From assembly GCA_031262545.1 (NCBI GenBank), contig JAISHP010000080.1, positions 1 through 34,279 on the forward strand: a DNA stretch of 34,279 nt. Reading direction: 5' to 3'. Origin of the DNA: Candidatus Ancillula hodotermitis. Its GTDB lineage: Bacteria > Actinomycetota > Actinomycetes > Actinomycetales > Bifidobacteriaceae. The translations under genes and the position numbers were made by a program. Below the pieces are notes generated by a model. That model was not told where the DNA came from and searched no databases. It saw only the letters and a program-made list of their open reading frames with translations. Below, in pieces: positions 18,837-29,000 of the stretch (positions are counted from its first letter, which is position 1; each line of letters opens with the position of its first letter).

Positions 18837-19349
18837 ATGACAAATAATGATGTTCTTTTAATGGCTGATGATGGAAGCGGAGTATTTGGTATTCTTGCGG
18901 GGTTAGGAATTTTTGCGATTCTTGTATATGCGCTTGAAATTGCAGGCTTTGTTTTCGCTTATATTAATGTTTCACACTCACTGAAGAGAAGAATTAATAA
19001 AGGTGAAGAGTGGAGTGCAGCTAATTTGTTCTTATTTATTTTAGGATGGGGATTTGCAGGTGCTTACACTTGTGGTCTAGCAAATATTATTTATTTCTTT
19101 GTAAAACGTCAAGAAATTCAGGCTACTAATGAAGAATATAAGCAAAGAATGAATAGAACTTTACAAGAAAATATGCAAAATGGAACAAATGGATTCACGT
19201 CAAACAATTTTGGACCAGTGCCAAATCCAGCTCCTACTGGACAAGCTCAAAATCCAACTCAAAATTCAGGAATGCAAAATCCAATTCAAGGTGATAATAA
19301 TCAGGATAGTGCAAATAATAATTTTGGATTTGGTGGACCAACACAATAA
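18837..19349 (+). CDS. Membrane protein with Asn/Gln/Pro-rich C-terminal tail
   Basis: GAAAGGAAAAAAG RBS; two hydrophobic segments; tail NGTNGFTSNNFGPVPNPAPTGQAQNPTQNSGMQNPIQGDNNQDSANNNFGFGGPTQ. Confidence 0.75.
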   Translation: MTNNDVLLMADDGSGVFGILAGLGIFAILVYALEIAGFVFAYINVSHSLKRRINKGEEWSAANLFLFILGWGFAGAYTCGLANIIYFFVKRQEIQATNEEYKQRMNRTLQENMQNGTNGFTSNNFGPVPNPAPTGQAQNPTQNSGMQNPIQGDNNQDSANNNFGFGGPTQ

Positions 19350-19373
19350 ATATATATAAAACTATTATTGCAA

Positions 19374-19401
19374 GAAGGAGGCTCTGTCCTCCTTTTTGTT
19401 T
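19374..19401 (+). terminator. Rho-independent terminator
   Basis: AAGGAGG-ctctgt-CCTCCTT followed by TTTGTTTTT. Confidence 0.75.
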
Positions 19402-19431
19402 TTAATATGTGGGATAATGTAAAAGAGATTT

Positions 19432-20556
19432 ATGCTAGAAGAAGAAATTGAAGATTTACACAAGAAATTTAAGCAAATTGTTGCAGTATTAAAGCCTGCT
19501 CAGATGGAAGATGAGCTAAATACTTTAAGAAAAGAAGCTAGTGATCCAGATTTGTGGAGCAATCAAGAAAATGCTCAAAAAATCACAAGTCAATTAAAAC
19601 ATACTGAATCTAGTTTAAATAAAATTAAAAATTTAAGAAGTGAATTAAATGACTTAGACGTCTTAATAGAATTTGCAAAAGAAGAAGTAAATAGTGGAAA
19701 CAAAGAAGCAAGTTCTCAATATTTAAGTCAAGCTAAAACCGAATTAGAAGGATTGCAAGAAAGAATAGATGAATTAGAAATTCAGACCTTGCTATCAGGT
19801 AAATTTGATGAACGTCAGGCAGTGATGACAATTCGTTCAGGAGCGGGTGGGGTAGAGGCCGCTGATTGGGCAAGTATGCTTTTAAGAATGTATTCTCGTT
19901 ATTTTGAAAAAAAGAATTATTCATATTCTGTTGATGATATTAGTTATAATGATGAAGCAGGAATTAAATCAGCCACAATAGAGATTCAAGAACCTTATGC
20001 TTTTGGAGAGTTGGCTTTAGAGGCGGGAACACATAGACTTGTTCGTCAATCTCCGTTTAATGCTAAAAGTAAAAGGGAGACATCTTTTGCTGCTGTAGAA
20101 GTAATTCCGTTAATTGAAGCAACTGATCATATTGATATTCCTGATTCAGAAATTAAAGTTGATGTTTTTAGAGCAAGTGGACCTGGTGGGCAATGTGTTA
20201 ATACAACAGATTCAGCAGTTAGATTAACTCATATTCCAACAGGAATAGTTGTTTCAATGCAGAATGAAAAAAGTCAGATACAAAATCGGGCTGCTGCTAT
20301 GAGAGTTTTACAATCAAGATTATTGATTCTAAAACAGGAACAAGAGGCTAAAGAAAAGAAAGAGTTAGCAGGAGATATCAAAGCTAGTTGGGGTGACCAA
20401 ATTAGAAATTATGTTTTGCATCCATATCAAATGGTTAAAGATTTAAGAACTGGAGTTGAAACTGCTCAAACTTCTGCTGTTTTGGATGGAGATTTAGATA
20501 AATTTGTTAAAGCAGAGATAAGATATCGGGCAATGAAGGAACGTAGTGAGAGATAA
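19432..20556 (+). CDS. prfB: Peptide chain release factor 2
   Basis: RF2-type SPF motif (RLVRQSPFNAKSKRETSFAAVEV), ASGPGGQCVNTTDSAVRLTHIPTGIVV, DLRTGVET. No frameshift site needed for the ORF. Confidence 0.95.
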   Translation: MLEEEIEDLHKKFKQIVAVLKPAQMEDELNTLRKEASDPDLWSNQENAQKITSQLKHTESSLNKIKNLRSELNDLDVLIEFAKEEVNSGNKEASSQYLSQAKTELEGLQERIDELEIQTLLSGKFDERQAVMTIRSGAGGVEAADWASMLLRMYSRYFEKKNYSYSVDDISYNDEAGIKSATIEIQEPYAFGELALEAGTHRLVRQSPFNAKSKRETSFAAVEVIPLIEATDHIDIPDSEIKVDVFRASGPGGQCVNTTDSAVRLTHIPTGIVVSMQNEKSQIQNRAAAMRVLQSRLLILKQEQEAKEKKELAGDIKASWGDQIRNYVLHPYQMVKDLRTGVETAQTSAVLDGDLDKFVKAEIRYRAMKERSER

Positions 20557-22897
20557 ATTTATTGAGAATCTTGGATTTATTCCTGACTCTTTTCAGCTTG
20601 AGGCTTTTAAATATATTGAAAAAGAGACAAATCTTTTAGTTGCTGCACCAACCGGAGCAGGTAAAACTCTAGTTGGCGAGTATGCAATTTGGTGTGCTGT
20701 AAATGATGCTTTAGAGGGAGAGAGAAATAAAGTATTTTATACAACTCCAATTAAAGCATTAAGTAATCAAAAATATCACGATTTATTAAAAGAGTACGGA
20801 TATGATAAAGTCGGGTTAATTACGGGTGATACTGTTATCAATTCAGAAGCTCAAGTTGTAGTAATGACAACCGAAGTCTTACGAAATATGCTTTATGATA
20901 ATTCTACGACTTTAATTGGATTAAAATCTGTTGTGATGGATGAAGTTCACTATTTAGGAGATAAATCCAGAGGGTCTGTTTGGGAAGAGGTTTTGATTCA
21001 TATAAATAAAGATGTGAATATTATTGCTTTATCAGCAACGGTTTCTAATTTGGAAGAATTTTCTGGATGGCTTGAAGAGGTTAGAGGAAATTGTGAAGTG
21101 GTTGTTTCAGAAAAACGACCTATTGAATTGAAACAATATATTATGCTTGGCAATGGGAAGACAGGTAATGGGAAGACAGGTAATGAAAAGTCAGAAAATT
21201 TATTATCTCTTTACGAAGATGATGGGAAAACTATAAACCCCATATTGTTTAAAAGAATGAGAACTGAATTAAAATTTAATCCAAGGGGGTATAAAAGGAA
21301 TTATCATAAAGGTAAACCGGGAAGATCAAGACCAAATTTAAACAAAAAAGCTGAAAGAGTTTTACCAAGAAGAGTTGATACAATAAAAGAATTGAAGAAA
21401 AAAGATATGCTGCCGTGTATATTTTTTATTTTTTCTCGAAAGGGTTGTGATGAAGCACTTTCAGGTGTTATGAAATTTGGTGAACAATTGACCACATCAG
21501 ATGAGGCTTGGGAAATAGCCAATTTTTTACGTTCTGAAGTTGAGTCTAAATTGGAAAATAGAGAGTTGATTACTTTGGGGTATGCCGACTTTTTAAGTGC
21601 GGCTATGGATGGATATGCGGCTCATCATGCTGGGGTTTTGCAGATTTTTAGAGAAGCCACAGAAAAGTTATTTGAAAAGGGTTTATTAAAATGTGTTTTT
21701 GCCACAGAAACTTTAGCTTTAGGTGTGAATATGCCAGCTAGGACAGTTGTAATTGAGAGATTGACTAAATTTAATGGTGTTGGTCACGAGAAATTAACTC
21801 CTGGAGAATTTACACAGTTTACAGGTAGAGCAGGAAGAAGAGGAAAAGATACTGTAGGATATTCGGTTGTTTTGGATCAAAAGGAATTACAGCCAACAGA
21901 TGTGGCTAACCTGGTTTCGAATAGAGTTTACCCATTAATTTCAAGTTTTCAACCTAATTATAATATGGTTGCAAATTTACTTAAAAAAGTTTCTGAAGAG
22001 CAGGCAAAAGTAATATTGAAAAAATCATATGCTCAATATCAGCTTGATCAAAAATCAAAAGAATTACAAGAAAGAATAGATGATTATTCTGGTGCGCTCG
22101 CAGGGTATCAAAAACATTTTGAAGATTCTAATCAAAATTCTGCGAAAAGGTGGAAAAATAGATATAATAAAACGATGGCGAAAAAGGGGAGAATTGAAAA
22201 TCAACTCGAGCAAAATAATTTACAATTAGTTAATGAATTCACGAAGATTAAAGCTTTACTAGTAAAATACGATTATTTAAATCAGAATAAATCAAAAGAA
22301 ATAAAATTAACTCAAAAAGGGCATATTTTAACACACATAAATTGTGAGCATGAAATTTTATTAATTGAATCGGTTTTAGAAGGTATTTTTGAAAATCTAA
22401 AACCGGCAGAAATGGCAGCAGTTCTTTCGTGTTTTATTTCTGTTTCTAAAGCAACAAGTTTGACAGATTCTTATATTCCAGGAATACCACAAGAGGTATT
22501 TCAAAAACTGTTTAAATTAGAGTCAACTTGGAAAAAAATTCATATTTTAGAAAAACGATTAGATATTAAATCTCCCAGAGCAGAATTTGAGCTAAATTTT
22601 TCTCTTGTGCAACCAGTTTTTGATTACGCAAACGGAGCAAGTTTAGAAACGATTTTAGATTGCTTTAATCCAAATCAATTTGGAAGGTTTGGCAAACAAA
22701 AAAGGAAAAGAAATTACACCAGAGGAGGAAGACCTTTAGGATTAGGTGATTTTATCCGTTGCACTAAAGGGGTAATTGATCTTTCTGGACAAATCTATAG
22801 AAATTTTGATAATCAACCTCAAATTGCAAAAACTGCAGATCAAGTAATCTATTCTCTAAAGCATGGTTTAATAGCTCTTTTGCTTGATGAGGCGTAA
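20546..22897 (+). CDS. DEAD/DEAH-box helicase, Ski2/Mtr4-like
   Basis: VAAPTGAGKTLVGEYA, TTPIKALSNQKY, VMDEVHYLGD, ALSATVSN, FATETLALGVNMPARTVV, QFTGRAGRRGKD; overlaps prfB by 11 nt. Confidence 0.92.
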   Translation: MRDKFIENLGFIPDSFQLEAFKYIEKETNLLVAAPTGAGKTLVGEYAIWCAVNDALEGERNKVFYTTPIKALSNQKYHDLLKEYGYDKVGLITGDTVINSEAQVVVMTTEVLRNMLYDNSTTLIGLKSVVMDEVHYLGDKSRGSVWEEVLIHINKDVNIIALSATVSNLEEFSGWLEEVRGNCEVVVSEKRPIELKQYIMLGNGKTGNGKTGNEKSENLLSLYEDDGKTINPILFKRMRTELKFNPRGYKRNYHKGKPGRSRPNLNKKAERVLPRRVDTIKELKKKDMLPCIFFIFSRKGCDEALSGVMKFGEQLTTSDEAWEIANFLRSEVESKLENRELITLGYADFLSAAMDGYAAHHAGVLQIFREATEKLFEKGLLKCVFATETLALGVNMPARTVVIERLTKFNGVGHEKLTPGEFTQFTGRAGRRGKDTVGYSVVLDQKELQPTDVANLVSNRVYPLISSFQPNYNMVANLLKKVSEEQAKVILKKSYAQYQLDQKSKELQERIDDYSGALAGYQKHFEDSNQNSAKRWKNRYNKTMAKKGRIENQLEQNNLQLVNEFTKIKALLVKYDYLNQNKSKEIKLTQKGHILTHINCEHEILLIESVLEGIFENLKPAEMAAVLSCFISVSKATSLTDSYIPGIPQEVFQKLFKLESTWKKIHILEKRLDIKSPRAEFELNFSLVQPVFDYANGASLETILDCFNPNQFGRFGKQKRKRNYTRGGRPLGLGDFIRCTKGVIDLSGQIYRNFDNQPQIAKTADQVIYSLKHGLIALLLDEA
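21152..21196 (+). repeat. 15-nt tandem repeat inside the helicase gene (2 exact + 1 degenerate copy)
   Basis: aatgggaagacaggt x2 then aatgaaaagtcagaa; encodes NGKTGNGKTGNEKSE. Confidence 0.85.
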
Positions 22898-23241
22898 TGA
22901 CCTGTATTCAATTTCATAACGTTTTGATTAAGTAGCTGCCTATTTCTTGGAAAATAGTTTATGTCTTCTAACACGCGTATGATTCGCTTCGCTCGTTATT
23001 AAGCTTGTTAGTGAAAATTAAATTTTATTTATATGAATCGCTAAAGCTCTTATAAAATCAAATTTTCTATTACGAAGACACAAATATTTTTAAGAAATAC
23101 AGCTATTCAATAAATTGCAAAATGTCATTCTGAAGTTGATCTAGTGCAGGATGACAGGGTGCTAAGTTCAGGAAGACATACGGTAAGATCCTATTTATTG
23201 TATTATATAAATAAAATAAAAACAAATAAAAAGGAGTGCTT

Positions 23242-24381
23242 GTGATTAATCCATTTACACCGTCTTTCGGGGATTTACCGCCTGAGCTGATCGGTCGAAA
23301 AGGAGTTCTTCGAGATATTACTGAGGCATTATTAGGTCCAATTACAGATCCATTCCGTGCTGTTTTATTTACAGGAGCGCGAGGAACCGGTAAAACTGTT
23401 ATGTTGGGCGAAATTTCGGATATTGGTTTAAAAAATGGATATATTGTTGTTAATGTAACAGCAGGAAAAAATTTAGCGCTTGATATTTTGAATCAATTAT
23501 CTGAGCGCTCTAATCATTTACTTGACAAAAAATCTCGTAAAGTATCTGGTATGAACATCGGTAAATTTGGGATAACTTATGTTGATGAAAAACAGGAAGA
23601 ATTGGGATTTAGAACTCGCTTAGAACGTTTAGTTGAAGCAATTAATGAAAAAGGCAGTGGCGTATTAATAACGGTTGATGAAGTCTATAAATATGCCCCA
23701 GGGCTAGAAGAACTTTCAACAGCATTTCAACATTTTAAGCAAGAAAAAAGAAACGTAGCTTTGATGTTAGCAGGTCTTCCTAAAAATATTTCTGACATTT
23801 TGGAAGAAGATGAAAATATTCGAAACTTAACTTTTTTGAGAAGAGCAATCAGAGAAACATTAGGGAATGTAGATATAGATCAAATTGAAAAGGGATATGA
23901 TGATATTATCACTCCTATTACAGGAAAGGTTGATAAATCAATATATGGATAGATAGCAAAAGCAACATTTGGCTATCCGTTTATGATTCAGTTAGTTGGA
24001 TATTACACATTGAGAGATTTTAATCGTAATAACGATAGTGGAATTTTGAGAATAGATAATGTTTCTAACGGTATAAATGAAGCAAAGAGGCAATTAGGCA
24101 ATTTGGTTTATTCTGCTTCGGTTAATGAGCTATCTCAAAGGGATAAAGATGTTTTGGTTGCAATTGCTAGTTTTGACTCAAAAGAAGTTGCAATTTCTGA
24201 TTTGAAAGAAAAGTTACAAGTTACTGGACAGTATCTACAACAATATAAAACTCGGCTTGTTGAAGACGGATTAATAGAAAGTACGAGACATGGATTGATT
24301 AAGATTTCGATTCCATATCTCAAGGAATATATTCTGGAAAATAATAAACGTTTAGACAAAATAGAGGAGTTTCAAGTATAA
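23242..24381 (+). pseudogene. AAA ATPase with C-terminal winged-helix region, interrupted by an in-frame TAG (23950..23952)
   Basis: ORFs 23236..23952 and 23983..24381 are in the same frame; SIYG*IAKATFGYPFMIQLVGYYTLRDF reads continuously. FTGARGTGKTVML, VLITVDEVYKY, LAGLPKNI. AAGGAG RBS 5 nt before GTG 23242. Confidence 0.75.
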
Positions 24382-24395
24382 TGTTTATATATCTT

Positions 24396-24469
24396 GGCGG
24401 GGTAGCTCAGCTGGTTAGAGCGCACGACTCATAATCGTGAGGTCGGGGATTCGAGTTCCCCCTTCGCTA
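24396..24469 (+). tRNA. tRNA with CAT anticodon (elongator Met likely; tRNA-Ile2 with modified C34 not excluded); no encoded CCA
   Basis: GGCGGGGTAGCTCAGCTGGTTAGAGCGCACGACTCATAATCGTGAGGTCGGGGATTCGAGTTCCCCCTTCGCTA: D-arm, anticodon arm ACGACTCATAATCGT, T-arm GGGGATTCGAGTTCCCC. Confidence 0.95.
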
Positions 24470-24475
24470 CAAATA

Positions 24476-24499
24476 AAAGCAGACTTGGTCTGCTTTTTT
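24476..24499 (+). terminator. Rho-independent terminator after the tRNA
   Basis: GCAGAC-TTG-GTCTGC then TTTTTT. Confidence 0.9.
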
Positions 24500-24647
24500 A
24501 ATTTAACGTGATAATCAGCCTTTATTTACTGGAGATATTGTTATTGCTGGTTGTTTTGAGCATTATGAGGAAATATGATATTTTGAAACTTGTAATATGT
24601 AGACTTTTAGTTTATAATATAATGAAATAAAAATAGAAAGGAAAATC

Positions 24648-25139
24648 ATGTCAAAATATAATTTCTTAGTTCCAACCCTCACAGAAGAGCAAACAGATGT
24701 TGCAGTTGAGCAATTGCAAATCGCTCTTGATGTGTTAAATGATTTAGCTCTTACGCTAAAACATGCGCACTGGAATGTTACAGGTCCTAATTTTATTGCT
24801 GTTCATGAAATGCTTGATCCTCAAATCGATGAGGTTAGAGGCGCCGTTGATACAATTGCAGAAAGAATAGCAACATTAGGAGGAGATCCTTGTGGTCTTT
24901 GTTGTGCAGTTTGCTGTGATGGTTGTCGTGATGTTTTGCCAGAATACCCTGTAAAAGGACGGGCAGCTACTGAAGTTCATTTGAAAGCGTTAGATGAACA
25001 ATATGTTGCTGTTTGTAAATTTATGCGCGAAGCAATTGCTAAGCTGGATGAAGCAGATGTAATTTCTTCTAATGTATTACAAGATGCATTACAAGGATTA
25101 GAGCAATTCCAATGGTTTGTTAGAAGTCATTTAATTTAA
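24648..25139 (+). CDS. dps: Dps/ferritin-like DNA-protection protein with Cys-rich insertion
   Basis: LNDLALTLKHAHWNVTGPNFIAVHEMLDPQIDEVRGAVDTIAERIATLGG is Dps-like (H-HWN, D/E ferroxidase ligands); then DPCGLCCAVCCDGCRD. Confidence 0.92.
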   Translation: MSKYNFLVPTLTEEQTDVAVEQLQIALDVLNDLALTLKHAHWNVTGPNFIAVHEMLDPQIDEVRGAVDTIAERIATLGGDPCGLCCAVCCDGCRDVLPEYPVKGRAATEVHLKALDEQYVAVCKFMREAIAKLDEADVISSNVLQDALQGLEQFQWFVRSHLI

Positions 25140-25170
25140 ATTTTTAGCAAATTTTTAAAACAATTTATTA

Positions 25171-25212
25171 ACCACACTTGAGATTAAATTATTAATCTTT
25201 GGTGTGGTTTCT
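25171..25212 (+). terminator. Imperfect hairpin terminator after dps
   Basis: AACCACAC...AGATTAA / TTAATCT...GTGTGGTT inverted repeat followed by TT; abuts the trpA promoter. Confidence 0.55.
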
Positions 25213-25226
25213 ATTATAATGTATTT

Positions 25227-26003
25227 ATGGTTAAAAAGAAGTTTATTGGGTATTTACCAGTTAGTTTCCCTGATTTTGAAACGTCGTTATCTGCGTTTAA
25301 AGTTTTAATAGATAACGGAGTTGATATTTTAGAGGTAGGTGTGCCTTATTCTGATCCTGTTATGGATGGACCAACCATACAAAAGGCAAGTAAAGAAGCT
25401 ATTGAAAATGGATTTCATATAGATGATTTATATCGTTTGTTGAGTGAAATTGCTCAATATATTCAAGGCAAAAAGCTTGAGACTCAAATGTATGTAATGA
25501 CATATTACAATATGGTTTATAGAGCAGAGCAAAATATTTTTGCTGAAAAACTTAAAGAAAATGGAGTTATTGGGACAATTGTTCCAGATTTGATTCCTGA
25601 TGAGTCAGGAGAATGGGTTAGCGCATCTGTTAGAAATGGATTAAAAAATGTTTTTTTAACAGCACCCAACTCAACAGAAGAAAGACTTGATATTGTAACA
25701 AAAAATTCTACTGGTTTTGTTTATGCTTCTTCTTTACTGGGAACAACTGGAGCGAGAGAAGATAAAAATCAATTTAAGACTGTTGGGGAAACAATTCAAA
25801 AAGTTCGTAATTCTTTAGACAGGATGAAAAAAGATACACCAGTATATTTAGGTTTAGGAGTGTCAAACAAAAAGCAAGCTAGTCAAATTTCAAAATTTGC
25901 AGATGGTGTAATTGTTGGTTCAAGACTGATAAAAGCACTGGATGAGGGCGGATTGGAAGAATTGGCTAAAGTAACACAAGATATTCGTTCAGGAATAAAA
26001 TAA
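25227..26003 (+). CDS. trpA: Tryptophan synthase alpha subunit-like protein
   Basis: ILEVGVPYSDPVMDGPTIQKAS (catalytic Glu and Asp motifs), GTIVPDLIPDE, FVYASSLLGTTGAR, GLGVSNKKQASQI, DGVIVGSRLI. Confidence 0.9.
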   Translation: MVKKKFIGYLPVSFPDFETSLSAFKVLIDNGVDILEVGVPYSDPVMDGPTIQKASKEAIENGFHIDDLYRLLSEIAQYIQGKKLETQMYVMTYYNMVYRAEQNIFAEKLKENGVIGTIVPDLIPDESGEWVSASVRNGLKNVFLTAPNSTEERLDIVTKNSTGFVYASSLLGTTGAREDKNQFKTVGETIQKVRNSLDRMKKDTPVYLGLGVSNKKQASQISKFADGVIVGSRLIKALDEGGLEELAKVTQDIRSGIK

Positions 26004-26004
26004 T

Positions 26005-29000
26005 CTAATTAAGAAGTTCTTTAATTGTATCAGAGTCTATTACACCAGTAAAATCATCAGAATTTCCAAGGACAGCGTCGAAGGTTCTTTGTTTTTTAGC
26101 TTTTAATTCCATAACTTTTTCTTCAATTGTGTTAAGAGCAACCATTCTGTAAACCATAACTTTTTTGTCTTGGCCAATTCTATGTGTTCTGTCAATAGCT
26201 TGATTCTCAACAGCAGGATTCCACCAAGGGTCCATTAGAAACACATAGTCTGCTTCTGTTAAATTTAGGCCAAAGCCGCCTGCTTTTAAACTGATTAAAA
26301 ATAATTGATTTGAGCCTTCCTTAAAATTTTTAATAACAGTGGCGCGATTTTTAGTCGCACCATCAAGGTAGGAGTATTTAAATTTATTGTTATCGAGCTC
26401 GGTTTTAATTAAATTTAAAAAACCAGTAAATTGACTAAAGATAAGACATTTGTGCCCAGCCGGGATAATATCATTCAACATTTCTATAAGTGTTTCAATT
26501 TTAGAAGAAGAAATATTTTTTAGAGAAGGGTCTACTAAAACAGGGGCAAGACTCATTTGTCGTAATTTAGTTAAAGAAGAAAGAACTTCGAAACGAGATT
26601 TGTTCATTTGCTCATCATCTGTGATTAAATGTAAGATTTTCATTCGCTCTCTTTGCAGACGAACATCATAGGCCTTTCTGTGCTTAGAGTTAAGTTCAAT
26701 ATTCAAAATTTGTTCATTTTTACTAGGTAATTCAGGGGTTACTTCTTCTTTGGTTCTCCTTAGAAAAAAAGGAGAAATCCTTCTACGTAATTGAGTAAGT
26801 GCTTTTTGTTTTCGTAGAATAATTTCTTTTGATTTATCTATTTTTTTTCTGGTGTAATTTCCGGTTGATCTATTCCAAGAATATTCGTATTCAAATTGTT
26901 TTTTTGGGAATTTTGTATTAATTTTATGTGTGTAGAGTTCTTTAAAGTCTTTTAAATTTCCGAATAGACCAGGAGAAGTAATAGCAAAAATTGACCAGAG
27001 TTCATCAACATTATTTTCGATTGGGGTTCCGGTTATAGCCAGTTTAAAGGGAATATTTGATTGTCTTAGGGCTGTAGATGCTTTAGATTTTGCATTTTTG
27101 ACCATTTGAGCTTCATCTAAGATTATTCCACCAATTTTTAAATTATGATTTTCTTCAGTACCATATTTTGCAATTTGGTCAATTTTATTTGCTTCTAATC
27201 TAAAAATAGAATAAGATAGAATTACAATATCGTTTTGATTAATTAAGTCGGAAATTTTTTTACCGTCAGCTTTCTCTGATTTTTCTTTTACGGTAGCTTT
27301 TAACCAAGGTGTAAATTTTCTGATTTCACTTATCCAATTTGGGACAACAGAAGCAGGTGCCACAATTAAGAAAGGTTTATAGTTTTCTTTTTGTGTCTCT
27401 TTTAGTTTAGCAACTAAAGAAAGACTTTGAATAGTTTTCCCCAGACCCATATCATCAGCTAAAATCCCACCAAAGTGGTGCTCATAAAGAAAGGTAAGCC
27501 AAGTGTAACCTCTTAATTGGTAGTCTCTAAGTTTATATTTAGCAAGTTTTGGAAGCTTTGCAAGTTGAATTTTTGATGATGAAAGATTTTTACTAAATTC
27601 GAGTAAATTTTTTGTTGCCTGAGTCCAAGCCAGAGCTAAAGATTGATTAGCTGAAATTTCACTAATTTCATTAACTAGATCCATATTGTATTTTGAAATT
27701 TTTCCGTGCTTATCCGAAAGTTTAACCGCTTCTTCTAAAAGTTTAGATAATTTAGATAATTTAGGATTGTCTTTAATTTGAACAATTTTGCCATTTTCTG
27801 TGATTAGATATTTTTTTTGTTCTTTTAAGGCAGTTATTACGCTAGCTAAAGGAAGACGATTACCGTTTACAGAAATTGCAATATTTAAATTAAACCAATC
27901 TGTATCGCTACTTTCATTGATAGAAGATTTAGAATTTTCGTCTTCAACATCAATATCAATTTCGATATCTCCGTTGATCTCTTCATATTCTGGTATATCG
28001 TTATCAATTATTAAATTAACATTACTAAGTTGGGAAAGAGGTTTTGCTAAATAGTGCAAAAAAGAGGCAAGTTCAATATCGCTAAGAAAAATATCATCTC
28101 GCTTGATAAAATATCTCATTTCTTGAAGCGTGTCGGAAAGAAGATTGTTGTCAGAAAGGTGTTCTTTAATAATGTCTGAAGTTTTATTGATAATTTGATT
28201 AATTATTTCTTTTTCCGCATTGAGATTTCTAATTTGAATATAAGGAATATTGTAAATAAAATTAGGTAAAGAACCGAATTTATTGTTTTCGGCAATATCT
28301 ATATAAACTGGGGCTACAGGAGGAAGATTTAAAACATCTTTTCCGTATTTGTATTGAACATAAACTTTAAAATCTGAATTACTAAGAACCTCATTGTTTT
28401 TATGAACATAAAAAACAAATTTAGGTAAAGAGCGTTGTTCAGGAAGAAAAGAATTGTCAGGAGAAGAAAAATCAATAGATTCGGAAAAACTTAATAAATC
28501 AGATTTAAGAATAAAAATTTCTTCAGAATCGTTCTCTAAATTATATGTTCCTGATCCGGAAATAAGGTAGGAAAAATATTTCGGATCTTTAATTTCAAAA
28601 TCTTTTGATATATTACCTAAAACAGTCATAAATTGAGGTTTTAGATTACTTGAGTTATTTGGTAATTGAACAACAAAAGCTAATCCATTTTTAGAAATTT
28701 TTTTAATCCAGCGAATATGAGATTTTGATTTCCCAAAAATTTCCCCGCTTTCACTTTCAAGCCAGGTCTCAAAATTGACTTCATTTTTTTTTGATATTGT
28801 TGTAAATTTAGGAATTAAATTTTTTACGAATTTGCAAGGTGTGGTATCAACATTAACTAAAGGAATTCCTTCATTAATTGCGTTGTTAATTTTATTAAAA
28901 AGATCAAGATCTTCAACATTGGTTAAATCTACAAATTTTGTAATTTGCCAATTAAGTTTAGATTGTTTATGAATAGAGTTTGATAAAACTTTTAGTGCTA

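Noticed and set aside
19432-19530. Programmed +1 frameshift in prfB
   Set aside because: The ORF is continuous from a leading ATG; no CTT-TGA-C type site with in-frame stop is needed.
19432-20556. Possible UGA recoding as in some CPR lineages (Gracilibacteria/SR1)
   Set aside because: RF2 is present and UGA ends genes here (e.g. 18664, 16482); no in-frame UGA inside conserved domains was seen.
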